DNA of 64,000 nt, taken from assembly GCA_026636295.1 (NCBI GenBank), contig CP089450.1, forward strand, positions 186,001-250,000. The letters run 5' to 3'. Of this stretch, positions 1-9,236 are shown piece by piece. Origin of the DNA: Medakamo hakoo (lineage: Eukaryota > Chlorophyta > Trebouxiophyceae > Coccomyxaceae). The stretch's first letter is position 1. Every line of letters starts with the position of its first letter. The position numbers and the translations under genes are program-made. Below the pieces are notes generated by a model. The model saw only the letters and a program-made list of their open reading frames with translations. It did no database searches and was not told the origin of the DNA.

Positions 1-201
1 GGCAGTGCCAAGCCCGGCCCGACCACTGTGCCGGACAGCTTTGCGGGACTGTTTGCGACGGACGCCTGTCCGCCGCCCGCCGGGCGCGCACCCGCCGCCG
101 CGCTCGCGGCTCCCACGCCGCCCGCGGGGATGGGTGCGGCGCCCATGCGGGCGCACCCCACACCACCCCCGCCCCGCCAGCAGCCCGACTCCCTCATTTA
201 G
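1..201 (+). CDS. C-terminal end of a gene entering from the left, unknown
   Basis: Frame 1 is open from the first base to a TAG at 199-201, giving 66 residues of a C-terminus that starts outside the window. It is Pro/Ala-rich, with a less biased first part (SAKPGPTTVPDSFAGLF) and a tail ending QQPDSLI. No domain is recognisable. It converges on the phosphatase gene whose stop is at 292, leaving only 90 bp between the two stops, which matches the tight convergent spacing seen elsewhere here. It is called from the open frame and context only and could be a chance open frame in GC-rich DNA. Confidence 0.45.
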   Translation, partial: GSAKPGPTTVPDSFAGLFATDACPPPAGRAPAAALAAPTPPAGMGAAPMRAHPTPPPPRQQPDSLI

Positions 202-291
202 TAGACACGTGTGCAAACAAAAAAGAAGCCGGCGTCAAAAGGCTCTTCAACAAAACAATGCTCTACAATCTCTAGTCCCCCCCCCACCCAT
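202..291. other. convergent intergenic gap
   Basis: A 90-bp gap between two facing stop codons. It is AT-richer than the flanking coding DNA and holds A-runs and a C9 run. It presumably carries both 3' ends. Confidence 0.4.
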
Positions 292-960
292 TCACCACCC
301 CTGCACAAACCGCTCGGCCAGCGCGAGCGCCTTGGCCGTCACGGCCGCGCGCTCCTCGTCCGACAGGTCCGTGAACGCGTGTGGCGGCAACGCGTCGAGC
401 GGCGGCGTCGCGTGCGTGCGGGCCAGGTCGTACGTCGCGCCCCGGATCGCGCACTTTTTGGGCGCGCACGGCCGCGTGGACGTCAGCGCGGCGTACGCGC
501 CGTCCAGGTCCATGCCCCGAAACCACATGGCGTGCGCGATGGCGGCGGCGGGACTGCGCCCCAAGCCCGCCGTGCAGTGGACGTACACGCGCGGCGGGCG
601 GGACGGGGACGGCGGCGGCGACGACAGGGCGAGGTGGATGGCGCCGGCCGCGGCGGGGAGCGACGCGCGCAGGCTGACGGGGTCGAAATCCCTCGCGGGC
701 ACGACGGCCCGCGCGACGCCCGCCCCGCGCGCGGCGGCGGCGATGGACCGGGTGTCCACGCCCCATTTTTCCGCGTCCCCGGGCTCTTGCAGGCTGACGA
801 TGTGCGTGACGCCGTGGTCGGACGCCAGGGCCTCGACGTGGGCGGGCGTCAGGGGTTGGGGGCCGACCAGCGTGGCGCCGTCATAGACGGCGTGGTGGTA
901 GGCGATGCCGCGCGCTGGGTCGTACGCGAACGGGTCGGACCCGGTGGCGAGCCACCCCAT
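292..960 (-). CDS. LSF2: phosphoglucan phosphatase, LSF2-like (starch dephosphorylation)
   Basis: Predicted dual-specificity-type phosphatase that removes phosphate from starch glucans in the plastid. The 222-residue product carries the active-site loop HCTAGLGRS with catalytic Cys129 and Arg135, and the general-acid segment RDFDP about 40 residues upstream. The C-terminal block CAIRGATYDLAR matches the conserved C-terminal motif of plant LSF2/SEX4. No CBM48 carbohydrate-binding module follows, so LSF2 fits better than SEX4. The ATG at 958-960 is the first one giving a clean family start. A splice acceptor (CGCGCAG) lies directly upstream of it on this strand, so an upstream exon carrying the transit peptide is possible; the frame stays open to 1290. 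It is head-to-head with the hydrolase gene. Confidence 0.85.
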   Translation of the reverse strand: MGWLATGSDPFAYDPARGIAYHHAVYDGATLVGPQPLTPAHVEALASDHGVTHIVSLQEPGDAEKWGVDTRSIAAAARGAGVARAVVPARDFDPVSLRASLPAAAGAIHLALSSPPPSPSRPPRVYVHCTAGLGRSPAAAIAHAMWFRGMDLDGAYAALTSTRPCAPKKCAIRGATYDLARTHATPPLDALPPHAFTDLSDEERAAVTAKALALAERFVQGW

Positions 961-1504
961 GCGCCTGCGCGGACGTGGATGGACGCGGGGTGGGTGGGTA
1001 GGTGGGTGAGGTGGCGAGGGGTTGGTGGTGGGGCGCCGCGTCGCGCGCCGTCCGCGCGTCGCGTGTTGCGGTTTCCCCGTCCCCCCCGCCCCACACTGGG
1101 CAATGCTGGCGCCCTCCCGCCTCGCCATCCACCTTCCATGAAACTCACTCAGCCATCTGTCTGTTGTACTCTTCCACGTCGGCTGACGAAAAAGGCGCGG
1201 CGCCGCGGTTGAGTGACAACGCGTGCAGCGGCGGTGGCGCCGGCCGGCAGACGACGGTCCCCATTCGCGGCGCCGCCGCCCCTCCGACACCGGTCCGCCC
1301 GCTCGGTCGCAGAGAGCGCATGGCTGGTGGCCCTGTGGCGGGGATCAGGCGAGGATCGGAGGGACTGCGTGCCGACAGGGCCCTGTCTTCTCTTGCGTGT
1401 TTGCTTCTGTGTGGTGGGCTGTGCGTCTCTGGTCTGCGTTCCTCGGCGCGCAGCGACGCACGCGCGCCGCGCTCTCACAAACACAAACGCTCGCCTCTTC
1501 TTCC
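961..1504. promoter_or_regulatory. divergent intergenic region between phosphatase and hydrolase genes
   Basis: About 540 bp between two head-to-head genes. No TATA box is obvious. The half near the phosphatase may contain an unmodelled first exon and intron, since an AG acceptor sits at its start codon. The half near the hydrolase has an out-of-frame ATG near 1320. Confidence 0.4.
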
Positions 1505-2476
1505 ATGGCCGCCCGGCCGCCCAGACCGCCGGCGCCAGGTTCGGACGTGACAGGCAGGCCGGCCAGCCGGCCAAGACCTAGCCCACCGCACAAGGCAGGG
1601 GCCATGGCCGCCAGCCGTTCGCCCGCGCGGCCGGCGCCGGCGCAGGGCGGCGCCGCCGCCGCGCGCTTCTCCTTCACCTCGTCGGCCGGCCACGCCCTGG
1701 AAGGCACGCTCACCCGCCCCGTGGCGTGCTCGCCCACCCCGCCGCGCTGCGCCCTCCTCCTCCACGGCCTCAACTCGCACCGGGACGACACGATCTTGCC
1801 CGCGCTCGCGGCCGCGCTGGCGGACCGGGGCATCGCCTCCCTGCGCTACGACGCGGCCGGGTGCGGCGGCTCTGGCGGCCCCTTTCGCTTCGCCAACTAC
1901 GAGGAGGAAGCCCGGGACGCCGTCCTGGCGGCCCGCGCCCTACAGGAGACGGGCGGCGGCCGGGTGATCGCCATCGCCGGCCACTCGAAGGCTGGGACGG
2001 TCGCCGTCCTCGCCGGCGGCGACGCGGCCATCCCCGTCGTCGTCAACATCGCCGGCCGCTACGACCTGTCCACAGGCCTGGAAGCCCGGTTCGGGCGCGA
2101 TTTGGAGGCCCGCCTGGCGGCGGCCGGGGACGGCGGCATCCCGCTGACCTGGCGCCGCGGCGGGCGGGGCGGGCCGGCGTTCACCTGGCGCCTGACGGCC
2201 GAGGACGTGGCAGCGCGGCGCGGGCCGCGGGCGGTGGACGTCGGGGCGGCCTGCGCGCGCCTGCCGGCGTCGACGGCCTGCCTGCACGTCCACGGGTCTG
2301 ACGACGGCACCATTCCCGTCAGCGAGGCGGGGCGGTACGCCGCAGCGACGGCCCACTGCGCCGTCGTGGAAACGGCGGTCATTGCGGGCGGCGACCACAA
2401 CTTCACCGACGCGGCCGCCGCGGCCGAGGCGGTGCGGGCGGTGGCGACGTTCATCGCGCGCCACGCGCCGGCGTGA
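1505..2476 (+). CDS. alpha/beta-hydrolase (serine hydrolase/esterase)
   Basis: Single-exon alpha/beta-hydrolase. Visible family features, in order: the oxyanion-side motif LLHGLNSHRDD, the strand motif RYDAAGCGGSGG, the nucleophile elbow GHSKAGT, the acidic residue in HGSDDGTIPV and the catalytic histidine in GGDHNF. This order fits plant and bacterial serine hydrolases of the dienelactone-hydrolase-like or monoglyceride-lipase-like type; the substrate is unknown. Two in-frame ATGs both have good context (CCATGGCC): 1505, giving 323 residues with a basic leader, and 1604, giving 290 residues. The domain begins after the second. The upstream segment could be a targeting peptide. Confidence 0.8.
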   Translation: MAARPPRPPAPGSDVTGRPASRPRPSPPHKAGAMAASRSPARPAPAQGGAAAARFSFTSSAGHALEGTLTRPVACSPTPPRCALLLHGLNSHRDDTILPALAAALADRGIASLRYDAAGCGGSGGPFRFANYEEEARDAVLAARALQETGGGRVIAIAGHSKAGTVAVLAGGDAAIPVVVNIAGRYDLSTGLEARFGRDLEARLAAAGDGGIPLTWRRGGRGGPAFTWRLTAEDVAARRGPRAVDVGAACARLPASTACLHVHGSDDGTIPVSEAGRYAAATAHCAVVETAVIAGGDHNFTDAAAAAEAVRAVATFIARHAPA

Positions 2477-2591
2477 GGCGGCGGTGTGTGCGGGGCGGGG
2501 TGGTGGAGTGGGGGTTGGGTGGGCTTGGTTGGAGACGCAGCAACACTTGTTAGAACACACAACACTGGGCCAGGGCCTCTCTCACACTTCT

Positions 2592-3236
2592 TCACTCCCG
2601 CGTCGGCTCCCAGGGCCGGGCCTCCAGGTCGGCCGCGCCGTCCGCCAGGCCGGCCGCGAAGCGCCCGTCCCCCGCCGCTTCCGCCCCGGCCACGCTGCGG
2701 AGCGTGGCCGCCACGATGCGTGCGTGGTCAAACGCGAGGGCGGGCAGGGACGTGACCGGCCACCACCGGGCCTCCGCCGCGTCGTCCCCTCCGCGCACGG
2801 GCGGCGGCGCGCCCGCCAACACGGCCGCGTACGCGACCGTCACCGTCCACCCGCGCGGGTCGCGGTCCGGCCCGCCCCACGCGCGCACCTGGCGCAGCGA
2901 GGCGCGTCCGCCGCCGCCCCCCACCTCCAGGTCCGTCTCCTCCTTCAGCTCGCGCGCCGCGGCGACGTCTAAATCCTCGTCCGGTTCGACGAAGCCGCCC
3001 GGGAGCGCCCACTTGCCGACGGCCGGCGGGTGGCCGCGCTGGATGAGGAGCAGGTGGGGCACGGCGGCGGACGAGGGGGGCGGGCCTTTCGGCGCGAGCA
3101 CAGCCACGTCCACCGTCAGGCCCGGCCGCGGCCACTCGTACGTGTAACTGCCCTTGGTCGCCATCGGACGATTGTTGGACGTCCGTGTGGGTGCCACCGT
3201 CGTCCCGCGCGCGCTGAGCAGGCGGCGCAGAAACAT
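2592..3236 (-). CDS. NUDIX hydrolase, probably organelle-targeted
   Basis: NUDIX-family pyrophosphohydrolase of 214 residues, one exon. The Nudix box is visible in GGFVEPDEDLDVAAAREL followed by KEETDLEV; Glu and Arg spacing is canonical, but the usual Gly after EE-x is Asp. The domain is of the ADP-ribose-pyrophosphatase-like type (PHLLLIQRGHPPAVGKWALPGG). The first 25 residues (MFLRRLLSARGTTVAPTR) are Arg/Ser/Thr-rich without acids, typical of a mitochondrial or plastid presequence, and this supports the ATG at 3236 over the internal Met at 3164. Convergent with the hydrolase gene, divergent from the next gene. Confidence 0.85.
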   Translation of the reverse strand: MFLRRLLSARGTTVAPTRTSNNRPMATKGSYTYEWPRPGLTVDVAVLAPKGPPPSSAAVPHLLLIQRGHPPAVGKWALPGGFVEPDEDLDVAAARELKEETDLEVGGGGGRASLRQVRAWGGPDRDPRGWTVTVAYAAVLAGAPPPVRGGDDAAEARWWPVTSLPALAFDHARIVAATLRSVAGAEAAGDGRFAAGLADGAADLEARPWEPTRE

Positions 3237-3513
3237 TGGAGAGTGTGAAAGGCCGCGGCGCGCGCGCGCGCGCGCGTTTGCGCGAAAACAGCTTGCTCAA
3301 CAACGGCAAACAACTCTTTGTGTGTGCGCGGACACGGAACGGGGCGGCGTCTCCGCTCTCCCTCACACACGCTCCCGACCAGGGCTGCAGACTTCCCAGG
3401 GCACACACGTGCACGCCGCCGTGCGTCCGCGACAACGCCCGCGCTTTTTTTTCCCTGCTCGACGCCGGCGCGTTCCCCGCATGCGTCGCGCCGCACCGAA
3501 CGAAAACACCAAG
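3237..3513. promoter_or_regulatory. divergent promoter region, NUDIX / acylation-motif protein
   Basis: About 280 bp between two head-to-head starts. It contains an alternating CG tract near 3258-3275 and a T8 run near 3446-3453. No TATA box is evident. Confidence 0.4.
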
Positions 3514-4365
3514 ATGGGCGCGTGCTCCTCCACGCACGCCGCCGACGGCGCGCACCAGCCCAAAAGCCCGCTGGGTCCGCTGGGCCAGAAAGCCAAAACC
3601 TGGGCGCGTGGACTGAAAGCGGGGCACAAGGCGCCCTCCCCGCTCGCGCCGACGCCGCAGCCCGCGGCCAACCCTGGGGGCCCGCGCGTGCCGCCGCTCG
3701 CCCTCCCCGCCTCGCCCGCCACCAAGAAAGCCACGGCGACTGGTCCGCCCGCGTGGGCGGCCGCCAACGAGCGGACAGGCGCGGGCGCGCCCGCGCCCGC
3801 GCTCGCGACCGCGCTCGCCCGGGTCAAGCTCACGCGCCGGGGCCACGCTGCCTCGCCCGGCGGCGGCCGGAAGGGCGGCCTGAAAGCCCGGCCCTCGCAC
3901 GCTGACACGGCGGCGGCAGCGGCGGCGGCGGCCCTGGATGACCTGGCTGCCGCGGCGGCCGCACTCCAGGCGACGGCCGTCGCGGCCGCGGCCGACGCGC
4001 GGAAGGGCGGCCACGGCCACGCCTCTCTCCAGCACACCGCTGCCGCTGCCACGCCGCGCGCGGCCGACTTGGAAGCCCTCCTCGCCCGCGTGGAAGCGGC
4101 TGCTGCTGCTGCCTTGGCCGCCCGCACCGTGCCGCCCACGCCGCGCGAGCTGGCGACGGCCGCCGCGTTGGCCGCCCGGCGGGCGGTCGAGTCTTACGCG
4201 TCGGCCGCGACCGCGTCCGCCCGTGGCCGGGTGGCGGCCGTCGCCTCCGTCGCCGCGTCGGCCGGGTCCGTGGCCGCGGGCGCGATTCTGCCCGCCCCGC
4301 TCTTCTCCATGGCGGGCGCTGTGGCGGGCGTCGCGAGCGGCCTGCTGTCCAGCCGCCGTGCTTGA
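3514..4365 (+). CDS. Ala-rich protein with N-terminal acylation motif, unknown
   Basis: A 283-residue single-exon product of unknown function. It begins MGACSSTHAA: Gly2 with Ser6 fits N-myristoylation and Cys4 fits palmitoylation, so membrane attachment is likely if this ATG is used. An in-frame ATG at 3481 would add 11 residues and hide the motif. The body is Ala/Pro/Arg-rich with long Ala-rich helical stretches (residues about 130-170 and 180-235). The C-terminus has a hydrophobic stretch (VAAVASVAASAGSVAAGAIL, then SMAGAVAGVASGLL) that could be a membrane anchor. No family is recognised. Confidence 0.6.
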   Translation: MGACSSTHAADGAHQPKSPLGPLGQKAKTWARGLKAGHKAPSPLAPTPQPAANPGGPRVPPLALPASPATKKATATGPPAWAAANERTGAGAPAPALATALARVKLTRRGHAASPGGGRKGGLKARPSHADTAAAAAAAALDDLAAAAAALQATAVAAAADARKGGHGHASLQHTAAAATPRAADLEALLARVEAAAAAALAARTVPPTPRELATAAALAARRAVESYASAATASARGRVAAVASVAASAGSVAAGAILPAPLFSMAGAVAGVASGLLSSRRA

Positions 4366-5200
4366 GGTTGAGGATGGAAACGAGCGAGTGTGTGTGTGTG
4401 TGTTTTAGGCTTCAAAAAAAATTAATTGCCCACCATTCTTTAGGGGAAAGAGCGGGTTGAGAGTGTGGCGAGCGCGCGCGCCTCAGGGGCGCGGTGACGG
4501 GGGGTGGCGTGTGTGAAAAAAAGTCGACGGGACAAGAGAGGGAGACATCCACACAGATCTTCTCCCTCTGCTCGTGCCCCACCGAACCACGCCTCACCCC
4601 TTTGTTTTTTTTCAACGGAACGGACTCCCGAAAACGAAAAAAAGCACGCACATGCGAAAGAACTACGCACAAAAGCATCGCACAAAACAAAGCTCGTGTC
4701 TTTCCTGCGGCGCGCCATGCTGCAAACGGCGCGCGCGCGGCCCCCCTCTCAAACCAAGGCACACCAACGGAAAAAGGCACGGCCCACCCTCTTTTCAAGG
4801 AGGGAGGGCGTCACCGGGGGATTGTTGAGCGCGCACAGGCACCGGCACGTCCTGTCGTCTCAACGTGCGTGTGTTTTGGTATCAGAAAGGAGAGGAGTGT
4901 TTTTTCTTCTTCGTCCGTCTAAGCGGCGAAAAAAAGAAAAAGGGGTGGGGAGGAGAGGGTTCGCTTCTCGGTAGAACAAAAAGATGACCCCCCCCGCGAA
5001 CCAAAAAAAGAGGCGGGAATGAGGAGGGAATTACGACGAAGGAAAGCATTTCAGGCAGGGGAGTGGTGACCGCATGCACACACGACTTCGGTTGTAGACT
5101 ATGAAAAAGCGAGGGGGGAATGAGATACGTCGCCCACAGAAAATAAAAAGGGGAGGAGGAGATAATCATGGATGAAAGGGGGAGGGTTATTCTTTTTTAT
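4366..5200. other. convergent intergenic region, no gene seen
   Basis: About 830 bp between two facing stops. It is markedly AT-richer than the flanks, with several A6-A8 and T6-T8 runs and a short TG repeat at 4390-4403. Open frames here look neither conserved nor biased. It should hold the 3' ends of both neighbours. The size is unusual for this compact window, so an unrecognised non-coding RNA cannot be excluded. Confidence 0.4.
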
Positions 5201-5201
5201 T
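5196..5201 (-). promoter_or_regulatory. AATAAA poly(A) signal overlapping the stop codon
   Basis: Read on the minus strand the end of the SBP2-like gene is TGAATAAAAAAG, so the hexamer overlaps the last base of the stop. If used, the 3' UTR would be only some 20 nt. Confidence 0.4.
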
Positions 5202-8019
5202 CACTTCGGACTGCTCTCAATTGGCGCCGTCAGGGGGGGCGCCGCCGCCGCCGCCGCCGCCGGCCGCGGAAAATTGGCCAGGAAGTCGTACGCGGCCGCC
5301 GCGGTGGGCGGGTCCGGGTGGACCCCCCCGCCGGCCGCGGCGCCGTGGAGGTTGGCCAGCGCGGCCGCGACGGCCGCCGCACCTCCTCCGGCGCCGCCTG
5401 GGCCGCCTGCCGGCGGCAGGGGCGGCTGGCGACCGACGTAGTGTCCGCCTCCCGCCGGCGCTGGCCCCGCAGGAGGCCCGCTGGGAGGCGAGGGCCCGCC
5501 ATACGGCCGGGGCGGCGGCGGCGGCGCGTACCTGCCAAACCCGCCGCCCTCGCGCGGGGGCGGCGGACCCGCGCCAAAGCCGCCGCGTTGAGGGGGCGGC
5601 CGGCCGCCGCCGCCGCCACGGCGGGCGGACGACCAGGTCGGGCCGGCGGGGCCGGCCGGTGGACCCCGCGGGCCCGGGCGGCCCCCGCCCCAGGCCCGGC
5701 CGTAGGAAGAGGGCGGCCCACCACCACCAGCGCTGGAGGGCGGCGGCCCGCCCCCGCCGCCGCCCCCGCCTCCACCAAAGGCCGACCCGGCCGCGGCCAG
5801 GTTGGCGTACCGCGCGAGCTCGGCTTGGATGGCGCGGACGGCGGAGGCTTGGGCGACGTCGCCGCCGCCGCCCGGGCCCACGCCCGCGGAGGCAGCGGCC
5901 AGGAGGGCGGGCAGCGCGGCCGCGGCCGCGGCGGGCGAGGGCGCGGCGCCCGGCGCGTGCGCCGCCTGCCCTCCGCCGACCGCCGCGGACACGGCCGCGA
6001 CGGCCGCGGCGGCCGCCCGGTTCCACTCTGCCTGGCCGTCGGCCGCGAGCGCGGCCACCCGCCGCAGCGCGCCCTCGGCGCCACCCACGTCCAGCACGCC
6101 GACGGCGGACATTTTTTTGCGCGCGCCGCACGCCGCGCCCAGGCGGCGCCGCGACAGCGCATACACAACCGGCACGCCCGCCGCGTCCGCCGCGGCGAGC
6201 AGGGCGGACAGGAGGTCGCCCAGGCGGGGAGGCGCGGACGGGTCAGCGCTCCCACCCGCGTCCGCCGCGCCAGGCGGCGCGTCCGGCTCCACATTCGGCG
6301 CGACGATGACCATGGAGGCGGCCCCGCGCGCCACGCACGCTGTGATGGCGCGCAGGCCCGACACCAGGCGGCGGGGAGGGCCCGACCCGTCGCCGGCGCC
6401 GCCGTCGGCGCCTTCCACGGCTTCGTCGCCGTCGACCAGGCCCAAACCGCCGCCCTGCCAGCCGAAGAGCTGGGCGAGCAAGTCGGTGACGGCCGAGTCC
6501 AGGGCGGGCGACAGGGCTTGGCGGCGGTGGGAGGGCTGCGCCGCGTGCGCTGGCGGCGCGCCGCCCGCAGCCGCGGCGGCAGCCGCAGCCAGCAAGGACG
6601 ACGCGGACGCGGGACTGCCGCCGGACAGGTGTGGTGGCAGAGGACCGCCGTGCACCATGTGCGGGTGGTGGTGGCCGCGGTGGCCGTGGTGGATGGGCGG
6701 GCCACCGCCGCCCGCGCCCGCGGCCGCTGCGTCGGCCGCGGCCGCAACCCGCCGCAGGTGCCTCCGCGACGCGCAGTGCTGCTCGAAATTGGCGTGGCCG
6801 CAGCAGGTCACAGCACACACGGGGCAGAAGTAGTCGTGCGCGCCCAGGGTTGGTGGCCGGCTGGCGAGAGGGGCGAGGCCAACGGCTGCTGCCGCGGCCG
6901 CGGCCGCTGCGGCGAGGGCCGCCGCCGCGGCTGTCGAAGGCGGCGGCGCGCCGGCCAAGCCGCTGGCCAGGGAGGACAGCGGTTGTTGCTGGGCCTGCTG
7001 CTGTTGGCCAGCGGCTGCATCCCTGCCCAGGTCGGACTCGCCGTCGGAGCCGTCGCCGTCGCCGCCCGGCGGCGGAGTGCGGGTGGCGGCCTGCTGGCCG
7101 CCACCCACCACGGGCAGGCCCGCGCCGCTGCCGGCCGGCAAAACGGACACGACGGGCAGCGGCCTGGCCGCGGGCGCGGGCAGCGGCCACGCCAGGCCCG
7201 CCGTCTCGGCCCGCGCGTCCAGGGCCGCGGCCCGGGCCCGGGCCAGGACGGCCACCGCGTCGCCCGGCGCGGCGGCAGCCGCGGCCGCGGCCGCGCGCGT
7301 CCACGCGTCCAACACGTCGCACCAGGCCGACCCGTCCATCATCGACAGACCGTCCTCGTCGCCGCTCCCTTCACCGCCGCCATCCAGGCGCAGGCTGTCG
7401 CGTAAAGCCAGGGCCGCGCAGGCCGCCGCGACGGCCGCGCCGTCGTCCGCGGTCAGGCTCGGCAGCGCCGCCTGCGCCTGTGGCGGCTGCTGCTGCGACC
7501 CGCCGCCGCCGCTCGCCAGGCACAGCCAGCGCGCGAGGCTGCCGACCAGCTCCTCGTGCTCGCCGCGCCCGTCGTCGTCCTCGTCGTCGTCCTCGGTTGC
7601 GCCGTCGCCGCCGGACGCCGCACTCGGCCCGGCTGGCAGCCGGGCCAGCGCGCCGGCCGCCGCGGCTTCCGCCGCGTCGGCCGCCGCGTCCGCCTCCGCC
7701 GACCTGCGGCGCGCCTCCGCCGTGGCCAGGTCCAGCACCGCCACGCCCGCCGCGTCCTCCGAGGTCCCACCACCGCCAGCTAAAATGCGGGCCGCGTCCA
7801 GGCGGGCCGCCACGTCCGCGGCCGTCGCGGCGGCGGTGGCGGCGGCGGCGAGGCGGGCCGCGGCCAGGTCGGCGGCCGCGACCGCATCCCGCCCTGCCTG
7901 CGCTGCCAGCACAGCGCTCCGCAGGCGGGCCAGGCGGGACCGGGCCGGGGCCGAGGACGCGAGCTGGGTGCGTAAAGCAGACGCGAGGGAGGCCTCGGTC
8001 GGGTGTGCCTGTGTGTGTG

Positions 8020-8099
<80 letters not shown>

Positions 8100-8674
8100 T
8101 AGTGGGCGCGCGCGTGTGCCGGGCGTGGGTCGGAGCTCTGCGTGAGGATTTGCTCGCACGCGACGCGCGGGCGCGGCCGCGCGTCTTTTGCCGCGGAGCA
8201 ACGAAGGCACGGGCATTTCCTACGCTTCCCACCCAGCCAGGCTTGAAGCGCAGACGGTCAAGCTCCGGCCTGCACCAAAGCCGGCCCCCATCGAGGCCGT
8301 CCATCGCTCCAGCAGCTCGCCCTACCCCGCGAAAAAACAAAAGCGCATGCGCGGGTCGAAGGCACCCGGTTTAGGAGGGCGCGCCCTCCAGCCCCCTCAC
8401 CTTCAACAGCCGGTGCACCCGGGCGAGCTGACGTGGACTGAGGCCGTCTTCCAACGACAGCGGAGACGTGCTGCCCGACCTGTGGGTGTTTGCGGGGCGA
8501 CAGGCGGCGCGTGAGAGGCAAAGGCAAGAGAGTCCGCGCGTGCCGACGAGTAAGGCGCGAAGTAGAAGACAGGCAGGCAGGCCGCGCCCAATTGCCGCCC
8601 CGCAGCGCTCACCTGTGCTCATCTTCCGCCCCGCCCGAGTCCGTGAGCACCTGGCCCACGTCCTCGTTGGGCAT
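5201..8674 (-). CDS. SECISBP2: SECIS-binding protein 2-like, with zinc finger and L7Ae domain
   Basis: Predicted RNA-binding protein for selenocysteine incorporation. Three exons: 8613-8674, 8401-8479 and 5201-7963, 967 residues; both junctions keep frame with GT-AG introns. Order: N-terminal helix across the exon joins, Ala/Gln-rich region, a C2H2 finger of the U1/matrin type at about 426-450 (FCPVC...HCASRRH), then an L7Ae-type domain at about 534-699. The L7Ae region matches SBP2 in RRLVSGLRAI, ASMVIVAPNVEP, GVPVVYALSRRRLG and SAVGVLDVGGAEG. The C-terminal 200 residues are Gly/Pro/Arg-rich. The stop codon is embedded in TGAATAAA. The large second intron contains a long CA repeat. A plant-type SBP2-like protein without a selenocysteine role is the alternative. 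Confidence 0.75.
8010..8098. repeat. TG/CA dinucleotide microsatellite
   Basis: An almost uninterrupted TG repeat of about 89 bp, lying within the second intron of the SBP2-like gene. Open frames that read it as Cys-Val or Thr-His repeats are artefacts. Confidence 0.95.
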
Positions 8675-9236
8675 GGGCGGGTGGGGTCAGGATCGGTGAT
8701 GCAGGGGGCAGGGAAAGATCGAAAACAAACCGCGCGGGGGCAGACGCGCGGCAGCCTGCAGGCAGCCCGCGCTCTCCCTGTCCGACGACGGCCCGCACGC
8801 ACGCGGGCCGGCAGGGGAGTTGAGGCGTGCGCGGGGGGGGGGGGGGGGGGGGGGGGGGGACCACACGCAGGAGGAGGACCCCGCTGTCACTCTCTCTCTC
8901 TCGCGGTAGAGGAGGCCTCACGGCCGCTCTTGTTTTTCGACAGTGTGTGCTCTCCATTTTTTCGACCACGCTGTGCTTCGACCACGCGCGAATAAAAGAA
9001 AGCGTGCGGCCAGTGTGGGTGCCAAGTCTGTCCGTTATTTTTTTTTACACGCAAAGCTTTCACACTTGTTCGAAGAGGGGACGACACGGCCTTATTCAGG
9101 GGCGGGACGTGGGGGTGCCCAACACACTTGCGGGTCGGGCGGTGTTTGGTCCACACTCGCGCGCGCACGACGCACGCGAACGCCCCCACAGACGTCGCCC
9201 ACACGAACATCAGGGCACAGAGGCGCGCACACCGCC
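8675..9236. other. intergenic region with G27 homopolymer
   Basis: About 560 bp upstream of the SBP2-like start and downstream of the next gene's stop (both minus strand). It contains an unbroken run of 27 G at 8833-8859 and a CT repeat at 8889-8902. An AATAAA at 8991-8996 is on the plus strand with no plus gene to serve. No gene is recognised. Confidence 0.6.

Noticed and set aside
5168-7405. Plus-strand open frame of 745 codons
   Set aside because: Antisense to the SBP2-like gene; Arg/Gly-rich shadow.
8003-8374. Open frames of Cys-Val or Thr-His repeats
   Set aside because: Translation of the TG/CA microsatellite within an intron.
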